A stretch of 43,322 bases of DNA from Campylobacteraceae bacterium (GCA_026996165.1 JALWMP010000108.1:1-43322); one strand, 5' to 3'. Shown: positions 6,901-15,336, counted from the stretch's first letter. The notes: a model not told the origin generated them from the sequence alone. Numbers and translations: made by a program.

Positions 6901-7239
6901 CCTGAGTTCGACGGAATACCATATCCACAAAAGCCTAAAAATAGGTAAGATTTTCAAAATCAAATTTGCAGGACTAGCTGTAGCTAATTGTCCTCACTTC
7001 GTTGCGGAGTTACTCCAAAAATTTTATTTTGGGAAGATTGCCTATTTTTAGGCTTCCCTTCGGGTTTTACGAGGTTTCCCATATGCTTAGATAGATTTTT
7101 TTGGTAAAACTCCGCAACGAAGTGAGGACAATTAACTAGTTAGTCCTGCAAAAATCTATCGTTGCCTATGCAGTGCTTTGCACTCTCTTCGAGAAAAACC
7201 TCGTAAAATTGTGGATATGGTATTCCGTCGAACTCAGGT
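6900..7239. mobile_element. MITE-like hairpin element, copy 2 (340 bp) inside the IS remnant
   Basis: Same ends as the copy at 3046-3310 (ACCTGAGTTCGACGGAATAC and its reverse complement) and same internal order. It has an extra perfectly paired 26-base stem (6986-7011 with 7108-7133) and an extra small hairpin in the right half (AGTGC-TTT-GCACT near 7170). The immediate flanks TATTA (6895-6899) and TATCA (7240-7244) match at 4 of 5 bases. About 145 transposase codons are missing at the insertion point, so either a deletion accompanied insertion or the flank match is accidental. It has no convincing ORF. Confidence 0.85.
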
Positions 7240-7241
7240 TA

Positions 7242-7466
7242 TCAGGAAAACTTTATGCTGACAAAGGGTATATCTCAAAAAAACTATTTGAAAATCTTTT
7301 TGAAAAGGGTATAACATTGGTAACTTCTATCAAAAAAAATATGAAAAATAGGTTGATGCCTTTATTCGATAAACTACTTTTACGTAAACGTTCTGTTATT
7401 GAAACTATTAATGACCAACCTCTTAATGTTCATAGTTCAAGTGATGATTTGGTGGGAATTAGATAG
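7242..7466 (+). pseudogene. IS982-type transposase, C-terminal fragment
   Basis: From 7245 the frame reads GKLYADKGYISKKLFENLFE, followed by TLVTSIKKNMKN, LMPLFDKLLLRKRSVIETIND. This is the signature C-terminal catalytic block of IS982 transposases (DKGYI and KKNMKN..MP..DK..LRKR..IET). After VIETINDQ the similarity fades and the frame stops at 7466, some 30 residues early. An open frame from 7173 joins hairpin-element sequence to this fragment, but that fusion is an artefact of the insertion and not a gene. Confidence 0.85.
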
Positions 7467-7624
7467 GATTTAATGTTGTCGAACTCAGGTTATAAAAAAT
7501 ATTGCTATCATGTAGATATAGTATTTAGCTAACTGTTTTATGATTTTCATCTGTTTTCCTTATATATTCACAGAATTTTACCTAAGTTTAGATAAAATTG
7601 ACACTTTAAGGAACTATTAAAATT

Positions 7625-8635
7625 ATGAATAAAAAAAGAGTACTTATTATACGTTGTGGGGCATTAGGCGATTTAGTCTATGCTACCTCTGTTATAGATG
7701 CACTAAAAAGAGAGTTTGGAGAGGAGACCACTATTGACTTTGTCTCAACTCCTGGTACAGCAGGTATCTTTAAAGCTGACCCTAGAGTTAACCATATCTA
7801 CCCTCTAAAACATAAAAAAATACCAATCTTTTTGAGTTCTCAAAAAAAAGAAATTATCTCTGCTTCAAAAGAGAGTCCTTATGATATTCTCATTAACTTT
7901 GAGTTTGGAAAACAGTTTAAGAGTCTACTCTATGCTATTGAAGCTAAACAAAAGATAGGAGCTCAATTAGAAGAGATAAATTTTCCAAAAGAGCTAAAAC
8001 ATGCTGTAGAGATTACTAAATATATGTTTAAATCTATTGTGAGTCAAAAGGTCTTTCAGCAGAGCTTTCCACATCTTATTGGAACTCCTGAAGAAGAGGT
8101 AAAGAAGCTATACAATCTACCAAAAAAATATCTAATTATTAGTCCAAGCAACTCACACCAAAAACGAAATATCTTAAACTATCGTGCTTGGGAAAATGAG
8201 TATTGGAAGGAGCTAATTGCTAAATTAAACCAAGATATTTCTGTTGTAATTATTGGAAATAAGGGAGAAGATGAGTTTTTTACAAAATTAAAGCCCTACC
8301 CAAATGGAGTAGTTGACCTTGTGGGAAAGACCTCTTTGCCTGACTTAATTGCTGTGATAGAAGGAGCAAGTGGATTAGTTGCCACAGATACAGGTACTGC
8401 ACATATTGCCTCTGCTGTCAATACAGAGGTATTTGCTCTAATTGGTCCAACACCTGCTGAGGTTACAGGTCCATATAAGACAGAGTATAACAAGGTTCAC
8501 ATTATATCTGCAAACCTAAAGTGTAGCCCATGCTACAAAACAGAGGTTATGAAAAAGTGTAAAGATAATATCTGTATGAAACAGATTAGTGTTAATCAGG
8601 TATACAATACAATAAAATTAACAAATTTAATATAA
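7625..8635 (+). CDS. GT9 heptosyltransferase-family glycosyltransferase
   Basis: A 336-residue GT-B enzyme of the ADP-heptose:LPS heptosyltransferase family. The N-terminal KRVLIIRCGALGDLVYATSVIDAL and the C-terminal GLVATDTGTAHIASAVNTEVFALIGPT are the family's two hallmark segments. A tail with Cys residues (LKCSPCYKTEVMKKCKDNICMKQI) resembles the Cys-containing tail of WaaF-like proteins. It is probably a core-extending heptosyltransferase, but the acceptor is unknown. A candidate -10 lies in TAGATAAAAT upstream, within the gap left by the IS remnant. The next gene begins 20 bases downstream. Confidence 0.85.
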   Translation: MNKKRVLIIRCGALGDLVYATSVIDALKREFGEETTIDFVSTPGTAGIFKADPRVNHIYPLKHKKIPIFLSSQKKEIISASKESPYDILINFEFGKQFKSLLYAIEAKQKIGAQLEEINFPKELKHAVEITKYMFKSIVSQKVFQQSFPHLIGTPEEEVKKLYNLPKKYLIISPSNSHQKRNILNYRAWENEYWKELIAKLNQDISVVIIGNKGEDEFFTKLKPYPNGVVDLVGKTSLPDLIAVIEGASGLVATDTGTAHIASAVNTEVFALIGPTPAEVTGPYKTEYNKVHIISANLKCSPCYKTEVMKKCKDNICMKQISVNQVYNTIKLTNLI

Positions 8636-8655
8636 AATTTTAAGCAGGAGAAAAA

Positions 8656-9522
8656 ATGAAAAAGAGAATATTAGTCACAGGTGGTGCTGGTTTTGTTGGT
8701 AGCCACCTTTGCGAACGTCTAGTTCAGATGGGTTATGAGGTACACAGTTTAGATAACTACTTTACAGGTAGCAAAAACAATCATATAGAGGGTGTCAACT
8801 ACATAGAGGGAAGCACTAAAGATATTGCCAAACTAGTTAACTTTTACCCAGATATGGTCTACCACTTAGGAGAGTACTCTCGTGTTGAGCAGAGTTTTGA
8901 CGACATGGACAAAGTTTGGGAGTACAACAAAGATGGTACATTTGCTGTTTTAGAGTTTGTTAGAAAAGCTGGTTGTAAAATTCTCTATGCAGGAAGTAGC
9001 ACCAAGTTTGGAGATGGAGGAACAGGTAGAGTTGCCTCTCCATATGCTTGGACAAAAGCTACCAATACAGAGTTAGTTAAAAACTATGGTAACTGGTTTA
9101 ATGTACCTTATGCTATTACCTACTTTTACAATGTCTATGGTCCTAGAGAGATAGAGAGTGGAAAGTATGCTACGCTTATTGCACTATTTAAAGAGAAAAT
9201 GAGAAAGGGTGAACCTTTAACTGTTGTCTCTCCTGGAACTCAAAAACGTAACTTTACTCATATTGAAGATATTATTAATGGTTTAGTTCTTGTAGGAGAA
9301 GAGGGATATGGTGATGAGTTTGGAATTGGAAGCCAAGAGGCATTTACTATTTTAGAGGTTGCTAAGATGTTTGGTGGAGAGATAAAGATGTTACCTGAAC
9401 GTAAAGGAAACCGAATGAGTGCCGATGTTGTATCAGCTAAGACAGAAGCATTGGGGTGGAAACCCAAACGTAAACTTAAAGAGTATATTGAGAGTCTGAA
9501 AGCAAACCAATGGGAGCATTAG
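8656..9522 (+). CDS. NAD-dependent sugar epimerase/dehydratase (extended SDR)
   Basis: A 288-residue extended short-chain dehydrogenase acting on a nucleotide sugar. The Rossmann motif GGAGFVGSH is at residues 9-17, the catalytic SPYAWTK (YxxxK) is near residue 131, and YNVYGPRE and RNFTHIEDI follow as in UDP-glucose 4-epimerase-like enzymes. The central segment lacks the usual long sugar-binding insertion, so the protein is about 30 residues shorter than GalE. The ribosome site AGGAG precedes the ATG. It lies between a GT9 gene and LOS decoration genes, so it likely makes a sugar for the outer core. The exact substrate cannot be told. Confidence 0.85.
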   Translation: MKKRILVTGGAGFVGSHLCERLVQMGYEVHSLDNYFTGSKNNHIEGVNYIEGSTKDIAKLVNFYPDMVYHLGEYSRVEQSFDDMDKVWEYNKDGTFAVLEFVRKAGCKILYAGSSTKFGDGGTGRVASPYAWTKATNTELVKNYGNWFNVPYAITYFYNVYGPREIESGKYATLIALFKEKMRKGEPLTVVSPGTQKRNFTHIEDIINGLVLVGEEGYGDEFGIGSQEAFTILEVAKMFGGEIKMLPERKGNRMSADVVSAKTEALGWKPKRKLKEYIESLKANQWEH

Positions 9523-9539
9523 TTCTCTCTGCTCTATAG

Positions 9540-10088
9540 TTAAAGTTTATCTCTCCACTCTATATTATCTTTAACTATTTTAGCAGGATTTCCTACACAA
9601 ACAACAGAAGGTGGAACATCTTTTACAACGGTTGAGTTTATACCAACTACACTTCCATCTCCTATATTAACCCCTTTTAAAATTGTAACATTATCAGCCA
9701 CCCAAATATGTGAACCTAACACTATATCTTTTGCCTTATTAATTCGTTTTCCATCTTTAAAAATTGGGTGTCCATCAGATGTCATTATCTTCACATTACG
9801 TGACAATCCACAATCATTACCAAAAACTAAAGCTGTTCCCTCTTTTACAGACAAATAGCAGTTATCGCCTATCATGCAGTTTTTACCTATTTTAACAGAA
9901 CAGTTATCTCCTATAATTTCAACTATCATATTGCGTAATCGTGTACCAGACTGGACTACAAAGTGGTTATTTTTACCTTTAATTAAAATATGACAACCAA
10001 CTATTTTAGATGATTTAGAAATCTCTACTATAGTAGAGTTATCAATTTTAATCTTATTTCGCAATCTCTGAATTAAACTAAAACTCAT
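9540..10088 (-). CDS. Hexapeptide-repeat acyltransferase (LbetaH family)
   Basis: 182 residues with left-handed beta-helix hexapeptide repeats (VKIGKNCMIGDNCYLSV, IVLGSHIWVADNVTILKG, VNIGDGSVVGINSTV) and the closing VGNPAKIV signature of the WbbJ/maltose O-acetyltransferase group. The candidate catalytic histidine is in SDGHPIF near residue 81. It probably O-acetylates a surface sugar using acetyl-CoA. It overlaps the upstream glycosyltransferase by four bases and is the last gene of a tight leftward operon 13843 to 9540. Its end lies 17 bases from the convergent epimerase. Confidence 0.85.
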   Translation of the reverse strand: MSFSLIQRLRNKIKIDNSTIVEISKSSKIVGCHILIKGKNNHFVVQSGTRLRNMIVEIIGDNCSVKIGKNCMIGDNCYLSVKEGTALVFGNDCGLSRNVKIMTSDGHPIFKDGKRINKAKDIVLGSHIWVADNVTILKGVNIGDGSVVGINSTVVKDVPPSVVCVGNPAKIVKDNIEWRDKL

Positions 10089-10906
10089 AATTTCATAATC
10101 CCATTTTTAGCTACAAACTCTTTTTGTTGTTGCTTTTTACGAATAAGCCTCATATTCTCCTCCTCTTCATCTCTTCTGTCATTTCGTGAATGGTTTAGAT
10201 GAAACATATTGGCACAATACTTTACCGATACTAACTTACAACCAATGCCAACCATTCTCCACTCCAAATCGGTATCGTCTCTATGTGGAGCATTGGGTAA
10301 ATCTTCATCAAAACCATTTACAGCAAAAATATCTTCTCTAAAACAAGAGAAATTAGAAGCTACTATGTGTACATTTTTATTTAACTTCATTAATATTTTT
10401 TGGACTATTCCATTAGCTTTAAAATAGAGTCCCTGCTCATAGTGGCGAGAGTTATCATCTTTAATTAAACGATAATATTTTAAATAGTGTCTCTCTAATT
10501 CATAAGCACTTATTTTTCCCTCTCTTAAAAGAGTTGAGACCTTATCTCCTAAATTGACTCTACGACCACACAAGACTACTCTCTTTTTAGCTAAAGCTAC
10601 ATGAGATTCAACAAAGGTTGTATAGGGAATAGTATCTCCATCTATAAAAACAATATACTCTCCCCTGCTCTCTTTTAATGCTTTATTCATAATAATAGCT
10701 TTTCTATTACCTAAGTTTTCATGAAAAAGATGATAAATAGAATATTTACTTTTATATTCTTTAAGAAAATCTTTTAACTCATTAGAGTTATCATCTTCAG
10801 CCACAATAACCTCAAAGTTTTGATATGTTTGAAGCTTTAGGGCATCTAAAATAAGTTCTAATGCTCTAATATCTTTATATGTAGGTATTAGTACACTAAC
10901 TCTCAT
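10085..10906 (-). CDS. GT2-family glycosyltransferase
   Basis: 273 residues with a GT-A fold. The N-terminus VSVLIPTYKDIRALELILDAL, the nucleotide-binding AEDDNS, and the DxD motif in VFIDGDTIP (near residue 93) are standard for inverting GT2 enzymes. HRDDTDLEWRM near residue 218 supplies the acceptor-side acidic residues (ED/DD motif). It overlaps the upstream GT4 gene by 11 bases and the downstream acyltransferase by 4, so the three are translationally coupled. It presumably extends the outer core or an O-chain. Donor and linkage are unknown. Confidence 0.88.
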   Translation of the reverse strand: MRVSVLIPTYKDIRALELILDALKLQTYQNFEVIVAEDDNSNELKDFLKEYKSKYSIYHLFHENLGNRKAIIMNKALKESRGEYIVFIDGDTIPYTTFVESHVALAKKRVVLCGRRVNLGDKVSTLLREGKISAYELERHYLKYYRLIKDDNSRHYEQGLYFKANGIVQKILMKLNKNVHIVASNFSCFREDIFAVNGFDEDLPNAPHRDDTDLEWRMVGIGCKLVSVKYCANMFHLNHSRNDRRDEEEENMRLIRKKQQQKEFVAKNGIMKL

Positions 10907-11981
10907 AAATCACCCCTAACAACCTCTCTAACTGCGTTTTAGCATCAAACATATCTCTAGCCTTTTTATACCCTGCTAAAGCCAACTGCTTATTTAATTT
11001 GGGATTTCGATACAACAGCTCTATATTTTTAGCCAAATCTTCACTACTTCTATCAAAGAGTAGACCATCTTTTTTATGCTCTATTATCTCTAATGGTCCT
11101 CCCTTATTAGTAGCAATAACTGTGACTCTATTAACCATAGCCTCAATAACTACCAAACCAAATGTCTCTTGCTTAGTTCCTAATACTACAGCACTACATA
11201 GACTCATATGAGCATTTACCTCTTTTGTAAAACCTGTAAAAACAACTCTATCTTCAATGCCCAAATCTTTAACTTTTTGCTTTAGAGTATTTAAATAGCC
11301 ATCATCCATAGTATGACCAACTATCAAAGCCTTAATATCTAACTCTTTTAACCTAGCTATAGCCTCTAAGACCAAGTACTGCCCTTTACCCTCCTCTATA
11401 CGCCCAACAATACCCACTACAAAACTATCACCAAGTGCATAAATCTCTCTAAGCTCTTCAACTCTTTCTTTTTGCTCTTTAGGCTCATCTGTTCCCATAT
11501 AGACAACCTTAATCTTTGGACGAACATCTTGTGGAATAAACCTTTCTAACTGCTCTTTAACTTGGTAGGTTACAGCATGGAGTGTATCAATATTTTTGTA
11601 GAGCCACTTATGGTAAATATCATCTTTAAAACGTGTCATAGTCATATTTCTAGTCTGCATAATTTTAGGTTTTCTCTTACTTAGAGTTTTTGCTAAAACC
11701 ACAGTAGCAATATCTCTTGTCCAATGAAAATGCACTATATCTATCTTATGCTCATCAATAAACTTTGCCAATTTAAGTGCAGGAACAATAGGAAAAAACT
11801 TATTTCTCTTTAGATAGAACTTCTCATCACTCTCAATATAGTTATCTAACTTCTTTTTAGGAGCTACTACTATTTGACAACCTGTTTTTGTTTTAAAGTA
11901 GTCATAACAACTCACCATAAATAGTTCCAACCCACCCAAATCAGGAGAGAGGCATATCTCTAATATCTTTTTTTGACTCAT
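10896..11981 (-). CDS. GT4-family glycosyltransferase
   Basis: 361 residues of GT-B fold. The N-terminal half has KILEICLSPDLGGLELFMVS with the Gly-Gly acceptor loop. The C-terminal half has VVGIVGRIEEGKGQYLVLEAI and the EX7E motif in ETFGLVVIEAM followed by ATNKGGPLEII, the retaining nucleotide-sugar binding site. It sits second in the leftward operon, overlapping the phosphoglycerol-transferase-like gene by 4 bases. It likely adds a sugar to LOS or a surface glycan. The donor is unknown. Confidence 0.88.
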   Translation of the reverse strand: MSQKKILEICLSPDLGGLELFMVSCYDYFKTKTGCQIVVAPKKKLDNYIESDEKFYLKRNKFFPIVPALKLAKFIDEHKIDIVHFHWTRDIATVVLAKTLSKRKPKIMQTRNMTMTRFKDDIYHKWLYKNIDTLHAVTYQVKEQLERFIPQDVRPKIKVVYMGTDEPKEQKERVEELREIYALGDSFVVGIVGRIEEGKGQYLVLEAIARLKELDIKALIVGHTMDDGYLNTLKQKVKDLGIEDRVVFTGFTKEVNAHMSLCSAVVLGTKQETFGLVVIEAMVNRVTVIATNKGGPLEIIEHKKDGLLFDRSSEDLAKNIELLYRNPKLNKQLALAGYKKARDMFDAKTQLERLLGVIYES

Positions 11982-13843
11982 TTTTGATTCCTATACTCTA
12001 TAAATTTATCTGTCTTCCCCTCAAAAAGAAGCGACTGAGAGACCTCTGTAAATGAGAGCATTCTATTTTTAAAAGAGCGTATCTCATCACTACACTCTAT
12101 TTCATTATTTTTAAAGCCTCTTAACTCATAACATCTCTCTTTATTTGTCACAAGATTTAACTCTAATATTTTATCTTTCTCTACCCAACCTAAAATTCCA
12201 TTATGATAATAATCTGCAAAAAATCGTTGGTCATCTAAAAGAGACTTTCCACTAAAGTTTATATTATCTTTTTTATAGTCTCCTATAGCTAAATCATATA
12301 CGGTAGGAGCAATATCACGTTGAGAGAGAATAACATCATAACTCTTAGCCTCTAAATCTTTATGATAAATAGTAAAAGGAATAAGATAACTCTGAAAAGT
12401 AGTTCCCCTTACACCTCCACAATGGTCAGCAAAAAAGACAAAAAGTGTATTTGGGTACTTTTTTTCAACTCTTTTAACAAACTCACCTAAAGCCATATCG
12501 GCAAAGTGTAGTGCATTAAGCTGCCTATTGTAAGCTCTATCTTTACTAAATTCTTTAGGCTCAATACCTTTTGGCAAAATATCATCATGAGTAGTTGCTC
12601 CATTGATACCAATAACAAATGGCTTTTTCATACCATCTATCTTTTTTAGAGCAAAGTTATACAAATCTACATCTTGAACACCCCAATAGTTTTCACTATA
12701 TTTTCTCTCTTTTATATCATGTTTACCATAACTTTTAGAAAAGCCTAAATCTTGTGCTAAAGAGCCTGTACCACTTGTCTCTTTTGAAGTTCCTTGAAAA
12801 AATGCAGACTCATACCCTTTTTGTTTTAAAATTTTAATAATTGAGGTATAGTCAAACCCTTGAAGATTGCTCTTTGCTACACTTCTGCCAAGTGGATTTT
12901 GATAGGAGACTAAGGTTGCAAATATTCCCTCTGTAGTTCTATGACCACTTGCCATCATTGCTTTTGGGTGAATAGATTTTTTTAACATCTTATCAAAAAA
13001 AGGAGTGGTTGCTTTAGGGTAGCCATAACTTTTCATATTGACAGCACTCCAGCTCTCTAAAAAGAAAAATATAATATTTGGCTTTTTAAGTTGTGGTGTA
13101 GTTTGTTTTCTGTTATCTTTAGGGTACAACTCTCTAAAAGCTACTGTTATCTTATCTTTATCTACTTTAGGAAGCTTCATCTTTTTTAGTTTTTTACCAC
13201 TATTAGATAAAACGTAAAGTACATTATATGAGCTATTAAGTGCTAAGTTAGCTAACTTTCCCTCTCCTATTTGATTAGACTGCCAAGGATTTAAAGGAAT
13301 ATGCTGTGCCATTCCTCTTACAAAAAAAACAGTTAAGACAATGAGGATAAGTTTTTGAGCCACATAGATTTTACGCAACTTGGTTTTAGGAAACCCAATA
13401 AACCATCTATAGAGTCCAATAAAAAGAAAAATAGCTAAACTTAAAGAGCTTAAAGTAAGTATGGTATGTTGCCCATAAGCTGTCATAAAAAGGCTACTAG
13501 CATCGGTAAAGGTATCGGTTATCTCATAGCCAATGTGTCTGTTTGCTTCATTATAGTAGAGTATATCACCTATTTGTAACAGAAAAATAGAGACTACTAA
13601 AAGTGAGCCTACCAAAGCAAAAAGTTTTTTACTCCAATCAAAAAGAGTAGCTAAAAAAGCAACTACCCCTGCAATGGCAAAGTCAAATTTATAACCCCAC
13701 AACATAGCATAAAAAGCCTCTTTAGAGGAGAAGTCGCTAAACTCTTTATGTAGATAAATATAAAAAACAACTTTTGTAAAAAGCACTACAATATAAACAG
13801 TTAAAAAGATACTAAAGTACTTTTTTAAGAAATCTAATTTCAA
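11978..13843 (-). CDS. LtaS-like sulfatase-fold phosphoglycerol/phosphoethanolamine transferase
   Basis: 621 residues. About five transmembrane helices fill residues 1-200, followed by a periplasmic alkaline-phosphatase-superfamily domain. Metal-site and nucleophile motifs of the LtaS family are visible: Glu in FFLESWSAVNMKSYGY, the candidate nucleophile Thr in GHRTTEGIFATL, and Asp-His in FVFFADHCGG. Such enzymes move sn-glycerol-1-phosphate or a similar head group onto glycans at the outer face of the inner membrane. As first gene of a leftward operon of glycosyltransferases it probably modifies the LOS or a surface polymer. Sulfatase activity is unlikely, since the Cys/Ser-x-Pro-x-Arg motif is absent. 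Confidence 0.85.
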   Translation of the reverse strand: MKLDFLKKYFSIFLTVYIVVLFTKVVFYIYLHKEFSDFSSKEAFYAMLWGYKFDFAIAGVVAFLATLFDWSKKLFALVGSLLVVSIFLLQIGDILYYNEANRHIGYEITDTFTDASSLFMTAYGQHTILTLSSLSLAIFLFIGLYRWFIGFPKTKLRKIYVAQKLILIVLTVFFVRGMAQHIPLNPWQSNQIGEGKLANLALNSSYNVLYVLSNSGKKLKKMKLPKVDKDKITVAFRELYPKDNRKQTTPQLKKPNIIFFFLESWSAVNMKSYGYPKATTPFFDKMLKKSIHPKAMMASGHRTTEGIFATLVSYQNPLGRSVAKSNLQGFDYTSIIKILKQKGYESAFFQGTSKETSGTGSLAQDLGFSKSYGKHDIKERKYSENYWGVQDVDLYNFALKKIDGMKKPFVIGINGATTHDDILPKGIEPKEFSKDRAYNRQLNALHFADMALGEFVKRVEKKYPNTLFVFFADHCGGVRGTTFQSYLIPFTIYHKDLEAKSYDVILSQRDIAPTVYDLAIGDYKKDNINFSGKSLLDDQRFFADYYHNGILGWVEKDKILELNLVTNKERCYELRGFKNNEIECSDEIRSFKNRMLSFTEVSQSLLFEGKTDKFIEYRNQK

Positions 13844-13899
13844 ATATATCCTTGGAAAATAGCCTAGTTCAATAGAATGCTACCATTTAATAAATGTGC

Positions 13900-13905
13900 T
13901 ATAAT
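13900..13905 (+). promoter_or_regulatory. -10 element for the MBOAT gene
   Basis: TATAAT at 13900-13905 lies 34 bases before the TTG start at 13939. No strong -35 is visible 17 bases upstream. The position argues against any start codon upstream of about 13912. Confidence 0.5.
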
Positions 13906-13938
13906 ATCGAAAAACCAATTAGACCATTAAGGACTCCA

Positions 13939-15336
13939 TTGCTATTTAATTCCTATGAGTTTATCTTTGCCTTTTTACCTATTACTTTTTTTATCTATTT
14001 TTTTCTACTTCAAAAACGATTTATTATAGGTGCTAAAGGTTTTTTAGTATTTGCTTCACTCTTTTTCTACTCATGGTGGAATATAGCCTATCTACCACTT
14101 ATCTTAAGCTCCATGCTTTTTAACTATCTACTTGGCTCAGCACTCAATACACCAAATAGACTAAGCAAAAAAAGAGTTCTTAGCCTTGGAATTTTTACCA
14201 ACCTTGCACTACTAGGGTACTTTAAATATGCAGATTTTTTTATAGAAAATTTTAACCATCTGACAGGAAAAGAGCTTCCTCTTCTTCATTTAGCTCTGCC
14301 TCTAGCCATAAGCTTTTTTACCTTCCAACAAATTGCCTACTTAGTCGATAGTTATAGAGGCGAGACAAAAGAGTATGATTTTTTAAACTATGCTCTATTT
14401 GTTACCTTTTTCCCTCAACTTATAGCTGGACCTATTGTTCATCATGCAGAGATGATGCCGCAATTTGCTTCAAAATGGAACTTAGCTAAAAAGTATAAAA
14501 ATATTGCACTTGGTATCTTTATATTCTCTATTGGACTCTTTAAAAAAGTGGTTATTGCTGATACCTTTTCTATTTGGGCTACTAATGGATTTGACAAAGC
14601 AGAGACACTAAATCTCATTGAAGGGTGGGCAACATCTCTCTCATATACCTTTCAGCTCTATTTTGACTTTTCAGGCTATACAGACATGGCTATAGGCATT
14701 GCTCTTCTATTTAATATTAAATTACCTATAAACTTTAATAGCCCCTATAAATCTATATCTATTCAAGATTTTTGGAGACGTTGGCACATTACACTCTCAA
14801 ATTTCTTAAGAGACTACATCTATATTCCTCTAGGTGGAAACCGAAAAGGAGAATTTAGGACATATACAAACTTAATAATAACTTTTCTATTGGGTGGTCT
14901 TTGGCATGGTGCAGGTTGGACTTTTGTTTTTTGGGGTTTTTTGCATGGTGTAGCATTGGTTGTTCATCGACTTTGGAAAAAACTTAATATTAAAGTAAAT
15001 ACTCTTTTAGCTTGGTTTATTACCTTTAATTTTATAAATATTACTTGGGTATTTTTTAGAGCTAAAGAGTGGAACGATGCAATTAAAGTTTTAAAAGCTA
15101 TGTTTTTTGGAGAGTTAGTTACCAATGATATTTGGCTTAGTAATATATATGCTGACAAATATCTTATGCTACAATTAGCTCTTGCAGGAGGCTTGGTCTT
15201 TTTGGCAAAAAACTCTATGGAGTTACAAAAAAAGTTTGCAATAAACAACTATACACTCACCTTTATTGTTCTACTTTTAGTGAGTTCATTTTTAAATCTA
15301 AGTGGGGTTCATGAATTTCTTTATTTCAATTTCTAA
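13939..15336 (+). CDS. MBOAT-family membrane O-acyltransferase (AlgI-like)
   Basis: A 465-residue polytopic protein that moves acyl groups across the inner membrane for O-acetylation of a glycan. It starts LLFNSYEFIFAFLPITFFIYF, the usual start of AlgI/PatA/DltB-like proteins, and has the conserved QDFWRRWHITLSNFLRDYIYIPLGGNR block and the catalytic histidine in LGGLWHGAGWTF. I choose the TTG at 13939 because AAGGA is 5-6 bases upstream and the -10 element at 13900 excludes the upstream ATG at 13894. The following gene encodes an SGNH-like partner and overlaps its end. Confidence 0.9.
   Translation: MLFNSYEFIFAFLPITFFIYFFLLQKRFIIGAKGFLVFASLFFYSWWNIAYLPLILSSMLFNYLLGSALNTPNRLSKKRVLSLGIFTNLALLGYFKYADFFIENFNHLTGKELPLLHLALPLAISFFTFQQIAYLVDSYRGETKEYDFLNYALFVTFFPQLIAGPIVHHAEMMPQFASKWNLAKKYKNIALGIFIFSIGLFKKVVIADTFSIWATNGFDKAETLNLIEGWATSLSYTFQLYFDFSGYTDMAIGIALLFNIKLPINFNSPYKSISIQDFWRRWHITLSNFLRDYIYIPLGGNRKGEFRTYTNLIITFLLGGLWHGAGWTFVFWGFLHGVALVVHRLWKKLNIKVNTLLAWFITFNFINITWVFFRAKEWNDAIKVLKAMFFGELVTNDIWLSNIYADKYLMLQLALAGGLVFLAKNSMELQKKFAINNYTLTFIVLLLVSSFLNLSGVHEFLYFNF

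Larger units (their letters stand above)
6668..7490 (+). mobile_element. Decayed IS982-family insertion sequence
   Basis: The ends are ACCTAAGTTCGAC on the left and the reverse complement of ACCTGAGTTCGAC on the right. They are flanked by the direct repeat TATAAA (6662-6667, 7491-7496). Inside are an N-terminal and a C-terminal fragment of an IS982-type transposase, separated by the hairpin element at 6900-7239. Roughly the middle half of the transposase is missing and the C-terminal end is also eroded. It sits directly after the lpxL stop codon. Confidence 0.85.

Noticed and set aside
7173-7466. A 97-codon frame that looks like a small gene
   Set aside because: Its first 22 codons lie in the hairpin element and the rest is the C-terminal transposase fragment. 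It is a chimera made by insertion, not a gene.
13894-13938. Longer N-terminus for the MBOAT protein beginning at ATG 13894
   Set aside because: The TATAAT at 13900-13905 lies inside it, and the ribosome site and family alignment support the TTG at 13939.
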